Below are positions 53,242 to 61,672 of a stretch of DNA of 64,000 nucleotides, one piece after another. Each line of letters begins with the position of its first letter. Position 1 is the stretch's first letter. Under the pieces are notes generated by a model. That model was given only the letters and a program-made list of their open reading frames with translations. It made no database searches and had not been told where the DNA came from. The DNA is taken from positions 17,428 through 81,427 of the forward strand of contig NZ_CAJTQJ010000006.1 of NCBI RefSeq assembly GCF_910578695.1, read 5' to 3'. This DNA comes from an uncultured Brachyspira sp. (GTDB lineage Bacteria; Spirochaetota; Brachyspiria; Brachyspirales; Brachyspiraceae). The position numbers and the translations under genes were made by a program.

Positions 53242-53601
53242 GTGGTAAAATTAAGATTAAAACGTATAGGTCGCAAGCATGAGCCTCATTATCGTATTGT
53301 AGCAGCAGATGCTCGTTTCCCACGTGATGGTCGTTTTATTGAAGAACTAGGTTGGTTTAACCCTAAAGCTAAAGATGTATTATATAAGTTAAACATAGAC
53401 GGCTTAAAAAAATGGCTTTCTAATGGTGCACAGCCGACTTATGTAGTAAAAAGTATTCTTATAAAAGAGGGTTTAATGGATAAAGATAAAGGTGCTCCTC
53501 TTGAAAGAAAGAAAAAAAGAGCATTAAAAAATCCTGAAAAAAGACGCAAGCATCGTAAACAAGCTAAGCCTGAATCTGCTGAGGAGAAAAGCGAAGTTTA
53601 A
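53242..53601 (+). CDS. rpsP: 30S ribosomal protein S16
   Basis: 119 residues from the GTG at 53242: KLRLKRIGRKHEPHYRIVAADAR, then RFIEELGWFNPK and NIDGLKKWLSNGAQPTYVV. The TTG at 53227 is in frame but lies within TTGGAGG, the ribosome site, 8 nt before the GTG. It has a long Lys/Arg-rich C-terminal tail. It binds 16S rRNA during assembly. Confidence 0.95.
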   Translation: MVKLRLKRIGRKHEPHYRIVAADARFPRDGRFIEELGWFNPKAKDVLYKLNIDGLKKWLSNGAQPTYVVKSILIKEGLMDKDKGAPLERKKKRALKNPEKRRKHRKQAKPESAEEKSEV

Positions 53602-53633
53602 TTTACATCTTATAATATATAAAGGAGTGTGCT

Positions 53634-53876
53634 ATGACGGAAGAAAAAGAGCTTATTGAGTATTTGGCTAAAAAGTTAGTTGATGAGCCTGATGGTGTTA
53701 GTGTAAAGGTTATTGAGGGTGAGAAGAGTACGATTCTGGAATTGAAAGTAAACCAAAGCGACATAGGTAAAATTATAGGCAAAAGAGGACGCATTGCCCA
53801 TGCATTACGAACTATTCTTTTTGCAGCTTCCATGAAAAGTGGTAAACGTGTAATGCTTGAGATTATTGATAATTGA
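53634..53876 (+). CDS. khpA: KH-domain RNA-binding protein KhpA
   Basis: 80 residues, a single KH domain with the GxxG loop in IGKRGRIAHALRTIL. The partner of KhpB/Jag in small-RNA and cell-envelope control in Gram-positives; sits in its standard place between rpsP and rimM. AAAGGAG before the ATG; the last bases overlap the start of rimM. Confidence 0.92.
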   Translation: MTEEKELIEYLAKKLVDEPDGVSVKVIEGEKSTILELKVNQSDIGKIIGKRGRIAHALRTILFAASMKSGKRVMLEIIDN

Positions 53877-54385
53877 TTATTTTTTACGGCAAAATCACAG
53901 GCATACATGGTTTGAAAGGAGAGGTTGAAATAGCTTTTGCAGATAAAAGTTATTTTGCCTCTCTTCCTATCTTAAATAAAAATACATCTGTTATTATAAA
54001 TGATAATGTATTTATTGTTGTAAATGTTAAGAAAAAAAATAAAGCTTTTGTATTATCTCTAAAAAATATTAACACTATAGAACAAGCTCAAAGCTTAATA
54101 GGTTTTGATATATATATAGATTCTTCTGTTTTGCCCGAACTTGATGATGATACCTTTTATGAGGCTGAATTGATAGGATATAAAATTATTGATGCAGATA
54201 ATGATTTATACGGCGAAATAGTTCATATATATAGTCTTCCTTCAAATTATGTATTTGAAATTAAATTAATTGAAAATGGAAATATAGTTTCTATACCTTT
54301 CGTTAATGCATACTTTGGAAAATCAGATAAAAAAAATAAAACTATTCAAATAATCAAAAAACCTATATTTGATGATAATATTTAA
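53873..54385 (+). CDS. rimM: Ribosome maturation factor RimM
   Basis: 170 residues: the N-terminal barrel YGKITGIHGLKGEVEI and a PRC-barrel with ELIGYKIIDADNDLYGEIV, then VSIPFVNAYF. It assists maturation of the 30S head with S19. Starts with TTG at 53873, overlapping the khpA stop by 4 bp (TTGA), so translation is coupled. trmD and rplS, which normally follow, are absent. Confidence 0.9.
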   Translation: MIIFYGKITGIHGLKGEVEIAFADKSYFASLPILNKNTSVIINDNVFIVVNVKKKNKAFVLSLKNINTIEQAQSLIGFDIYIDSSVLPELDDDTFYEAELIGYKIIDADNDLYGEIVHIYSLPSNYVFEIKLIENGNIVSIPFVNAYFGKSDKKNKTIQIIKKPIFDDNI

Positions 54386-54475
54386 TTTTTTAATAATAAT
54401 ATTATAATTTTTTACTTTTTATTGATATTTAAAGTTTTTATATTAAACAGAATTTATAAATTAAAGGATAAAAAA

Positions 54476-55117
54476 ATGAAACAAATTATAATAGTATTTA
54501 TTGCTTTAATATCTGCTTTTATAATATCATGCGGACAAAAAACTCAATCAAATAAAGCAGATAATTCTTCTCATACTATGCATAGTCCTGCTTCATCTGA
54601 AATTATATATTTAATGCATGCTCCTATGATGGAACAGGATTTTCAAAAGACTGAGAATATTGATGAAGATTTTTTAGTTAATATGATACCTCATCATAAA
54701 GGTGCTATTTTATCTTCTAAAAAACTTTTAGAAACTACTAAAAATGAAAAATTAATAGAATTGGCAAATAATATAATAATGGAGCAGGAAAAAGAGGTTG
54801 ATGAGTTTACTCAATTAGCTGATGAATTAAAAAATAAAGCTGTTATGTATGCTGAAGAAGATACTGCTGCTTTGGGAAATGAAATGCAGTTAATTATGAA
54901 TAAGATGATGGATGATATGTCTGCTATTAAAACTGCAGGAGATAATGATATAGATTTCTTGAAAGGTATGATAGCTCATCATCAGGCTGCCGTTGATTCT
55001 TCTAAAAAGATATTAGAACATACTAAAGATGAAAAAATTAAGGAAATAGCAAATAGAATAATATCATCACAGGAAAAAGAAATAGCTTATATGAATAATA
55101 TGATTAATTCTTTATAA
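54476..55117 (+). CDS. DUF305 tandem-domain lipoprotein
   Basis: 213 residues from the ATG at 54476 (AAAGGA 5-6 nt upstream). Lipobox IISC (Cys18). Two DUF305 units: LVNMIPHHKGAILSSKKLLE and LKGMIAHHQAAVDSSKKILE, each with an HH pair, in a ferritin-like helical arrangement. The family is thought to bind metals, often copper, outside the cell. A perfect hairpin terminator follows. Confidence 0.88.
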   Translation: MKQIIIVFIALISAFIISCGQKTQSNKADNSSHTMHSPASSEIIYLMHAPMMEQDFQKTENIDEDFLVNMIPHHKGAILSSKKLLETTKNEKLIELANNIIMEQEKEVDEFTQLADELKNKAVMYAEEDTAALGNEMQLIMNKMMDDMSAIKTAGDNDIDFLKGMIAHHQAAVDSSKKILEHTKDEKIKEIANRIISSQEKEIAYMNNMINSL

Positions 55118-55133
55118 AACTACCAGCATATAT

Positions 55134-55169
55134 AAAAGGGCTAGAATTTTTTTGTTCTAGCTCTTTTTT
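55134..55169 (+). terminator. Terminator after the DUF305 gene
   Basis: GGGCTAGAA pairs with TTCTAGCTC (one G-U) around a T-rich loop, followed by a T-run. Confidence 0.85.
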
Positions 55170-55179
55170 ATTATGATAA

Positions 55180-55207
55180 TTGACAAATTAGTTTATTTTA
55201 GTATAAT
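55180..55207 (+). promoter_or_regulatory. Promoter for smpB
   Basis: Perfect TTGACA (55180-55185), 16-bp spacer, perfect TATAAT (55202-55207), 29 bp before the ATG. Confidence 0.7.
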
Positions 55208-55236
55208 CTTATATATTTAAATTATGGTATGATATT

Positions 55237-55710
55237 ATGGCAGGTAAAAAAAATAAAAAATCAATTTCATCTAGCGATATAGTAAAAAATAAAAAGGCTT
55301 TATTTAATTATGAACTTATAGAAAAATTTGAAGCAGGCATTGTGCTGCTTGGTACAGAAGTAAAATCTTTAAGAGAGAGAAGCGTAAATATGTCTGACAG
55401 CTATGCATCTTTTAAAAAGGGAGAACTTTTTATAGTTAATATGCATATCTCTCCCTATCATTTTGGAAATAGAAATAATCATGAACCTTTGAGAGAAAGA
55501 AAACTTTTAATGAATAAAAGAGAATTGAAAAGGCTTTACGGAAAAATAAAAGAACAGGGACTTACATTAATTCCTGTTAAGCTGTATTTTGCAAGAGGAA
55601 AAGTTAAAGTAGAATTGGCTTTAGCTAAAGGTAAAAAGCTTTATGATAAAAGAGAAACTCTTAAAAGAAAAACTTTAGACAGAGAAATGGAGAGATATAT
55701 TAAAAGATAA
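55237..55710 (+). CDS. smpB: SsrA-binding protein SmpB
   Basis: 157 residues: NKKALFNYELIEKFEAGIVL, GTEVKSLRE, NMHISPY.., LIPVKLYFARGKVKVELALAKGK, and a basic tail. It delivers tmRNA to stalled ribosomes. The ssrA gene was not seen in this window. It has its own consensus promoter. Confidence 0.95.
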   Translation: MAGKKNKKSISSSDIVKNKKALFNYELIEKFEAGIVLLGTEVKSLRERSVNMSDSYASFKKGELFIVNMHISPYHFGNRNNHEPLRERKLLMNKRELKRLYGKIKEQGLTLIPVKLYFARGKVKVELALAKGKKLYDKRETLKRKTLDREMERYIKR

Positions 55711-55712
55711 AA

Positions 55713-56009
55713 TTATGTTTGTTCATAAGATAAAGCATTTCTTATATAAAATTCTATTTTAGCAATATTATTAGATACTTCTTTAATATTTGTTTTTTTA
55801 TCTTCTTCAGTTTTATATTTTTTTATTGAATATGTAAGTTCTATTAATAATGATTTAATATTATGCATAGATATTCTTTCAAATTTATCTGCTAAAGCTT
55901 CTGCTTTTTCTATTGTATTATAATCTATATTATTAATACCGCTGAAAGTTATATCTGATAAAAGCATTTCTAATTCTCTAATCAAATCAAAAATCATATT
56001 TTTACCCAT
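55713..56009 (-). CDS. Small hypothetical protein
   Basis: 98 residues, all-helical and charged, probably a small coiled-coil protein; no family recognised. Its start overlaps the end of the next upstream gene by 8 bp (AATGGG), so it is cotranslated with that membrane protein. It converges on smpB with 2 bp between stop codons. Confidence 0.6.
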   Translation of the reverse strand: MGKNMIFDLIRELEMLLSDITFSGINNIDYNTIEKAEALADKFERISMHNIKSLLIELTYSIKKYKTEEDKKTNIKEVSNNIAKIEFYIRNALSYEQT

Positions 56010-57183
56010 TAGTGTCTTTTATTTTTAATAAATTTATGCTGTATAAGAATGGAATATTTTTTTTCACTTTTAATATATAAAGCAAAGAAGATATAAATAT
56101 TCCAATTAAAGCGGATATTAAAGATAAACTGCTTACTGTAAATACTGTTTGATATAATATAAGTGTGCATATTGGTATATATATTCCGCCTGATAAAGCT
56201 GTAAGTATGATAAATAAAAATAATATGAATATAGGATTTCCCATAATACTATTATTGAATATGCATTCTATTCCTATATAATTTGTAAATGTTTCAAGAT
56301 ATAAATATATCATAGAAATACATGCAAGTATAAAAAATGCCATTGCATATATTTTTTCTCTTTTTACCAAGAAGCCCGCTATAAAGAATGCTATAAGTAT
56401 TACAGAGAAAATATAACTGTCCAAAATAAGAAAGCTTGCAGCTATTATTAATTCTGTGAATATTATAAATATCATAAGGGCAAAATTTTTCTTAATAGAT
56501 GAAAATCCGAAAAAAGTATACATAACAATTTTTGATTTAGCATTTCTATACTCATCATATATACTTCTAAAATAGCTTATAAATATAAGTGCTATTGATA
56601 CCAAAAATAAAGAAGGAAATAAAGTTGATGTTATCAATATAGAACTTCTTACATTTAAATTATCAGGATTTCCTATAAGAAGTTTTGAAGGAATATTATT
56701 TTCTCTTTTAATATTTATATAACTGTATTCTTCATAGGATATATTAGTATTTCCAGAAGAGCCTACATATAGTATATGCATAATAACAGCCCCATTTCCT
56801 TCATTTTTTAAATTTAGTTTTGCTTTTGCTATGCCGTTTTCATCTGTAGCTGTAATATAAACATTAGTATATATATTATTATCATCATCATAGTTATTAT
56901 CATTATCTACTTCTTTTAATAGTGTTTCTTTATTAATATCATCTGCTATAAAATCAAACATATCAGGATAAAGCGAAGTAAATCTTACCAATCTATTTAC
57001 AAGAGGAAAGCCTCTTCTTTCAAGCATAATTGATATTTCATTTATTGAATTGGTTTCTTCAGATATAAAGAAATTATTTTCTTTTTCGTATGTGAATTTA
57101 TATTCAGGTTCTTTATTTGCTGTATTATTTTGGGCATACGCTATATTCAATACTGCAAGAAATACTATGAAATATTTTAACAT
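56002..57183 (-). CDS. Hypothetical membrane protein with extracytoplasmic N-domain
   Basis: 393 residues. A signal peptide (~1-17, ending AYA) is followed by a beta-rich extracytoplasmic domain (~20-175) with an Ig-like look (ITATDENGIAKAKLNL), then about six membrane spans (~180-380). Family not recognised. AGGAG before the ATG. Cotranscribed with the 98-residue gene. Confidence 0.65.
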   Translation of the reverse strand: MLKYFIVFLAVLNIAYAQNNTANKEPEYKFTYEKENNFFISEETNSINEISIMLERRGFPLVNRLVRFTSLYPDMFDFIADDINKETLLKEVDNDNNYDDDNNIYTNVYITATDENGIAKAKLNLKNEGNGAVIMHILYVGSSGNTNISYEEYSYINIKRENNIPSKLLIGNPDNLNVRSSILITSTLFPSLFLVSIALIFISYFRSIYDEYRNAKSKIVMYTFFGFSSIKKNFALMIFIIFTELIIAASFLILDSYIFSVILIAFFIAGFLVKREKIYAMAFFILACISMIYLYLETFTNYIGIECIFNNSIMGNPIFILFLFIILTALSGGIYIPICTLILYQTVFTVSSLSLISALIGIFISSLLYILKVKKNIPFLYSINLLKIKDTNG

Positions 57184-57286
57184 TTATAAGAATCTCCTGA
57201 TTAAAGAAACGGTATTTTATTAATTATCAAACAATTAATAAAATAATTTTTATGATATGAAAAGTTTTATAAATTAATTAGTGAAA

Positions 57287-57335
57287 AAGAACACTATTCT
57301 TCATTTCTTTATTAAAGATTAGTGTTCTTAAATTT
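57287..57335 (-). terminator. Terminator after groES
   Basis: AAGAACACTA (57287-57296) pairs with TAGTGTTCTT (57320-57329). It lies 28 bp past the groES stop on the minus strand; the T-tract on that strand is modest. Confidence 0.6.
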
Positions 57336-57356
57336 TATATTTTTATAGGATGTTCA

Positions 57357-57623
57357 TTATTTTATAATAGCAACTATCTCTTCATTTTTTACTATTAAAT
57401 ATTCAGTATCTCCTTCTTTGATTTGAATACCTGCATATTTATCATAAATAACTACATCTCCCTTTTTTATTTTTATATCTTCGCTGTCTCCTACTTCTAT
57501 AACTTCAGCTTTTTGAGTTTTTTCTTTAGCTGTATCTGGAAGAAGTATTCCGCTTGAAGTTTTTTCCTCTTGTTCTAATACTTTTAAAAGTACTCTGTCT
57601 GCTAATGGTTTAATAGATGACAT
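57357..57623 (-). CDS. groES: Co-chaperonin GroES
   Basis: 88 residues. IKPLADRVLLKVLEQEEKT, then the mobile loop SSGILLPD, and KGDVVIYDKYAG. It caps GroEL. AAGGAG before the ATG. groEL is not next to it, and the upstream 94 bp lack a recognisable CIRCE element. Confidence 0.95.
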   Translation of the reverse strand: MSSIKPLADRVLLKVLEQEEKTSSGILLPDTAKEKTQKAEVIEVGDSEDIKIKKGDVVIYDKYAGIQIKEGDTEYLIVKNEEIVAIIK

Positions 57624-57717
57624 ATCAATTTTTCTCCTTAAAATATATTTATATCTATAATTTTTTTACACTATTTTATAATAAAAATCATTAAAAGTCA
57701 ATAACTGTATAATGAGC

Positions 57718-58230
57718 TTAGTATTCTATAAGAACATTGATAGGATATTTTTCTATCTCTTTTCTTCCGTTTAATTCTTTTAATTCTATCAAAAAAGATG
57801 AGCCTACTGCAATGCCTCCGAGTTTCTCCACCATTTTAATCATAGCAAGTGCAGTACCGCCTGTAGCAATCAAATCATCAACTATTAATACTCTATCTCC
57901 TTTTGTAAGTGCATCTTCATGCATATATAAAGTATCAGTACCATATTCTAATGCATACTCTTCTGATATAGTTTTATAAGGCAGCTTTCCTTTTTTTCTT
58001 ACAGGTATAAACCCAATATTCATTTTATATGCTAATGCCGAACCTATTAAAAATCCTCTGCTTTCTGCTCCTACTATATAGTCAATTTTTTCATTTGAAA
58101 CCTGTTCAGCCATTTTATCTACAGCATATTTAAATGCATCTTTATCTTTAAGCAGAGTTGTAATATCTCTGAAAAGTATTCCCTTTTTAGGATAATCTTG
58201 AATATTTCTTATATAGTTTTTTAAATCCAT
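57718..58230 (-). CDS. apt: Adenine phosphoribosyltransferase
   Basis: 170 residues from the ATG at 58230 with GAGGTG upstream; the ATG at 58242 is less likely. PRPP-binding motif RVLIVDDLIATGGT, N-terminal NYIRNIQDYPKKGILFRDIT, and VGAESRGFLIGSALA. It salvages adenine to AMP. Confidence 0.95.
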   Translation of the reverse strand: MDLKNYIRNIQDYPKKGILFRDITTLLKDKDAFKYAVDKMAEQVSNEKIDYIVGAESRGFLIGSALAYKMNIGFIPVRKKGKLPYKTISEEYALEYGTDTLYMHEDALTKGDRVLIVDDLIATGGTALAMIKMVEKLGGIAVGSSFLIELKELNGRKEIEKYPINVLIEY

Positions 58231-58334
58231 AGAACACCTCATTAAAATAATTATATAAATGACACAATTTATAATTATAATATTTTTACAAAAAAAATCA
58301 ATTGAATTTATTATAATAAATAAATTTAAATATT

Positions 58335-59711
58335 CTAATTAGAAGCAGAATGAGACGCTATATTAGCATTTTTTTTCCATTTATTTGAAAAATAATATAT
58401 TAAGCTGAAAATCATACTGAAAAAATTTCCAATAGCCATAGCAGTCCATATACCCCATAACTGCATTTTAGGAGCTATAATATTAGCAAGCGGAACTCTT
58501 ATTACTATATGCGAGAAAAAGGCAAACATCATAAGCATAAAAGTTTTACCGGCTCCGTTAATAACTCCGTTTGCAGAGAACATTACAGCAAGCATTATTA
58601 TAGAAGGCATTACCACATAAATATAGCTTCTTGTATATTCTAATACGCTCATATCTTTGGTAAACATTCTTACTATAAGCTCTGGAAATAATATAGAAAA
58701 AAGAGCTGTAAATGCTGATATGCTTACAGAAAGTATAACTCCTGCTCTAAATATTTCTTTAATTCTCTCCATTTTGCCTGCTCCTATATTTTGTGCAGTC
58801 ATAGTGGCAATCCCTGCAGATAATGCCAAAAGAGGCAGAAAAGATAATGAATCTACTCTCATAGATACGGCAACAGAAGCAGAAGCTGATTCCCCATAAG
58901 AGTTTATAAGTCTGTTTAATAAAAGCCAGCTTACAGATACTATTAACTGCATAGCAGCAAAAGGAAGTCCTATTTTAAACATCAATTTAGTAATATTGAA
59001 ATCAAATGCAAAGTCAAACGGATTAGCCTTTACGATACTGTTTTTTATTTTTAAATATATCATACTGACAGCAACTGAAACAAATTGAGAAAATGCTGTA
59101 GCATAAGCAGCGCCATTTAAACCCATAGCAGGAAAAGGTCCTATTCCTTTTATCATAAGCGGATCTAATATCAAATTCAAAACTGAGGAAATAGCTAAAA
59201 ATATTAAAGGTCTTACAGTATCTCCTATTCCTCTAAGTAAAGCTGATACCAAAAAATAATAAAACATAAAAGGAAAGCCTATCATACTTATTCTAAAATA
59301 GCTTACAGAATATTCCATTATGCTGTCTGCAGTATTCAAAAATCTCATCATAGCAGGTGCAAATATATATCCTAATACAGCTAATATTAATGCTGTTATT
59401 AAGCTTATAGTAGTAGCAACTCTTGAAACATATATTACAGATTTTTTATTATCAGCACCGAAATACTGCCCTATAAGTACATTTGCTGCTACAGTTATAC
59501 CTGAAGCTATAGCCATAAGTATTAATATTATTGGGAAGCTCACTGCAATAGCACCAAGTCCCTGACGGCCTACCATCTGACCTATCCATATAGTATCAAC
59601 TATATTATATGCAATATTTAAAAGGTTTCCTAATATCATAGGCACTACTAATTTTATAAGCCCTTTGCTTACATTTCCTTCAGTAAGTTCAAGCATTTTA
59701 TTTCTTTCCAT
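58335..59711 (-). CDS. MATE-family efflux transporter
   Basis: 458 residues and 12 membrane spans in two halves. The first has GLIKLVVPMILGNLLNIAYN and VDTIWIGQMVG; the second has GLPFAAMQLIVS. Members export cationic drugs or other compounds with Na+ or H+. The substrate is unknown. GAGGAG sits 20 nt before the ATG, a long spacing. Confidence 0.9.
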   Translation of the reverse strand: MERNKMLELTEGNVSKGLIKLVVPMILGNLLNIAYNIVDTIWIGQMVGRQGLGAIAVSFPIILILMAIASGITVAANVLIGQYFGADNKKSVIYVSRVATTISLITALILAVLGYIFAPAMMRFLNTADSIMEYSVSYFRISMIGFPFMFYYFLVSALLRGIGDTVRPLIFLAISSVLNLILDPLMIKGIGPFPAMGLNGAAYATAFSQFVSVAVSMIYLKIKNSIVKANPFDFAFDFNITKLMFKIGLPFAAMQLIVSVSWLLLNRLINSYGESASASVAVSMRVDSLSFLPLLALSAGIATMTAQNIGAGKMERIKEIFRAGVILSVSISAFTALFSILFPELIVRMFTKDMSVLEYTRSYIYVVMPSIIMLAVMFSANGVINGAGKTFMLMMFAFFSHIVIRVPLANIIAPKMQLWGIWTAMAIGNFFSMIFSLIYYFSNKWKKNANIASHSASN

Positions 59712-59773
59712 AAATTATTTCAAATCTCCTCAATTTTTTTAATTATTTAAATCTATTTTAATTTACTTAAATT

Positions 59774-60370
59774 TTAGCTATATAATATATTAATTAATTC
59801 TTTATAAATTTCTAAAGCAAATAAATTATGTCCGTTCTCATTTAAATGAACTCCGTCAAAATATATATCATAATAATTATTCTGCTTTAAAATATTACTT
59901 ATAAAAATATTATAAACATCTATACATTTAATATTATTTTCTTTTGTATAATTTTTTATAAAATCGGCATATTCAATTAAATTAATCTCAAATTCATTAA
60001 TCATATTAGATGCTTCAAAAAATGTAAAGGCATTTTTTATAAAAGGAATAGGCGTGAAAACAATTATATCTATATTATTTTCAGCAGATTTATTTATAAT
60101 ACTTATCATATTATTTTTTATTTTCTCCAAAGGCTTGCATGTGAATATATCATTAACGCCTCCCATCAAAATAACTTTATCAGGATTATTACTTATGCAG
60201 TCAGTATCAAAACGAACAAGCATTCCTGAAATCATATCTCCATTAATACCTTTATTTATAAATTTAATATTATCCTTTGAAAATTTATAATTTAAAATTT
60301 CAGTCCATACTTTATTTCTTGCTGTCATATAGCCGTAAGTAGTACTATCTCCAATACAAATTATATTCAT
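59774..60370 (-). CDS. SGNH/GDSL hydrolase
   Basis: 198 residues with all four blocks: GDST near the start with nucleophile Ser9, a block II Gly (NGDMISGM), block III GGVNDIF, and block V with Asp and His in DGVHLNENGHN. No signal peptide, hence a cytoplasmic esterase or lipase of unknown substrate. AGGA upstream. Confidence 0.87.
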   Translation of the reverse strand: MNIICIGDSTTYGYMTARNKVWTEILNYKFSKDNIKFINKGINGDMISGMLVRFDTDCISNNPDKVILMGGVNDIFTCKPLEKIKNNMISIINKSAENNIDIIVFTPIPFIKNAFTFFEASNMINEFEINLIEYADFIKNYTKENNIKCIDVYNIFISNILKQNNYYDIYFDGVHLNENGHNLFALEIYKELINILYS

Positions 60371-60396
60371 ACTATGCTGTTCCTAAATTTTATATT

Positions 60397-60846
60397 TGCT
60401 ATGCTGTAAAAATATTTATACTAAAGTATAAATATGCTCTGCAATTTTTATTAAAAAACTAATCTAATTAACTATAGCTTTTATTTATATATAAAAATTG
60501 CTACGCTGTAAAAATATTTATACTAAAGTATAAATATGCTCCGCAATTTTTATTAAAAAACTAATCTAATTAACTATAGCTTTTATTTATATATAAAAAA
60601 GTTAACACTAATTAACTATAGCTTTTATTTATATATAAAAATTGCTACGCTGTAAAAATATTTATGCTAAAGTATAAATATGCTCCGCAATTTTTATTAA
60701 AAAACTAATCTAATTAACTATAGCTTTTATTTATATATAAAAATTGCTACGCTGTAAAAATATTTATACTAAAGTATAAATATGCTCCGCAATTTTTATT
60801 AAAAAACTAATCTAATTAACTATAGCTTTTATTTATATATAAAAAA
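60397..60846. repeat. Nested tandem repeat array of palindromes, built on the ftsQ 3' end
   Basis: Four units of 102 bp (starting at 60397, 60499, 60643, 60745). After the second there is an extra 42-bp segment, so that units 1-2 plus the 42 bp make one 246-bp block, repeated as units 3-4 plus the ftsQ end. Each unit has a long hairpin: arms AAAAATTGC and GCAATTTTT, inner ATATTTATACT/AGTATAAATAT. Each also carries CTAATTAACTATAGCTT, the last codons and stop of ftsQ. No gene is seen in 60371-60853. Confidence 0.9.
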
Positions 60847-60853
60847 GTTAACA

Positions 60854-61618
60854 CTAATTAACTATAGCTTCTTTAAACCTAAAATCTATTCTATGAATCT
60901 GATTCTCCTGATACTGCAGTGTTTTTAATATAGCAGTCAAATCTACAAACTTTTCCGCCTTTACATATTTTTCTAATATCACCTGCACCTGATATCCCCT
61001 AGGATAAAGTATCAAATCATCTCCATACGCATTTATCTCTGATATAAGATTATATATATCATTATGATTGATCTTTACATCATATATAACAGATAATAAA
61101 TATTTAGAATAATCATTTTCTAAAACAGCATTTGAATGATTAATATTAAGTCCTGTTATATAAGGAACATCATAATCATAAATAAAATCATTCTTTATAA
61201 TATAGCCGTCATCTGTAATTTCATATATTCCTGAATTTGCTTCAAGCAAAAATAATGTATCTCTTTCTAAAATATTTATTATAAGCAAATCAGGAAAAGA
61301 AATTTTTATACTGCTTAATTTAAGTCTTGGATTATTTTCTATATCTTTTTTTATTTCTTCTTTAGGAATATTAAAAATGCTTACATTATTATATTTTGAA
61401 AGGTCTGCCTCTTCCATTATATCAATAGGATTTAATTTTTCTAATCCCCTTATCTCAACTCTTAATATCCTTGCTTTATTTATAATCACAGCAAAACTTA
61501 ATATTATAATGATAAAAACAAAAAATATAATTATTCTTTTTATTATGCTTTTTTGTTTGCCTGTAAGTTTATTTTTTTTTAACTTTTTTCTTAGTTTATT
61601 TTCTTTAAAATTTTTCAT
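60854..61618 (-). CDS. ftsQ: Cell division protein FtsQ/DivIB-like
   Basis: 254 residues. Basic cytoplasmic N-terminus rich in Lys (1-25), a membrane span (~28-49), then a POTRA domain (RILRVEIRGLEKLNPIDIME..) and a beta domain ending at the stop. FtsQ links FtsL/FtsB to the divisome. The last 18 bases, including the TAG stop, are copied several times in the adjacent array. Confidence 0.82.
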   Translation of the reverse strand: MKNFKENKLRKKLKKNKLTGKQKSIIKRIIIFFVFIIIILSFAVIINKARILRVEIRGLEKLNPIDIMEEADLSKYNNVSIFNIPKEEIKKDIENNPRLKLSSIKISFPDLLIINILERDTLFLLEANSGIYEITDDGYIIKNDFIYDYDVPYITGLNINHSNAVLENDYSKYLLSVIYDVKINHNDIYNLISEINAYGDDLILYPRGYQVQVILEKYVKAEKFVDLTAILKTLQYQENQIHRIDFRFKEAIVN

Positions 61619-61672
61619 TATAGTATCTTAATTATATCTTATAATATAAGTTTTTTAAAAATCTTAATTTAT

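Noticed and set aside
57624..57717. CIRCE heat-shock operator before groES
   Set aside because: No TTAGCACTC-N9-GAGTGCTAA-like inverted repeat is present.
60397..60846. Regular repeats considered as a CRISPR array
   Set aside because: Units are 102 bp and nearly identical throughout, with no unique spacers and no cas genes.
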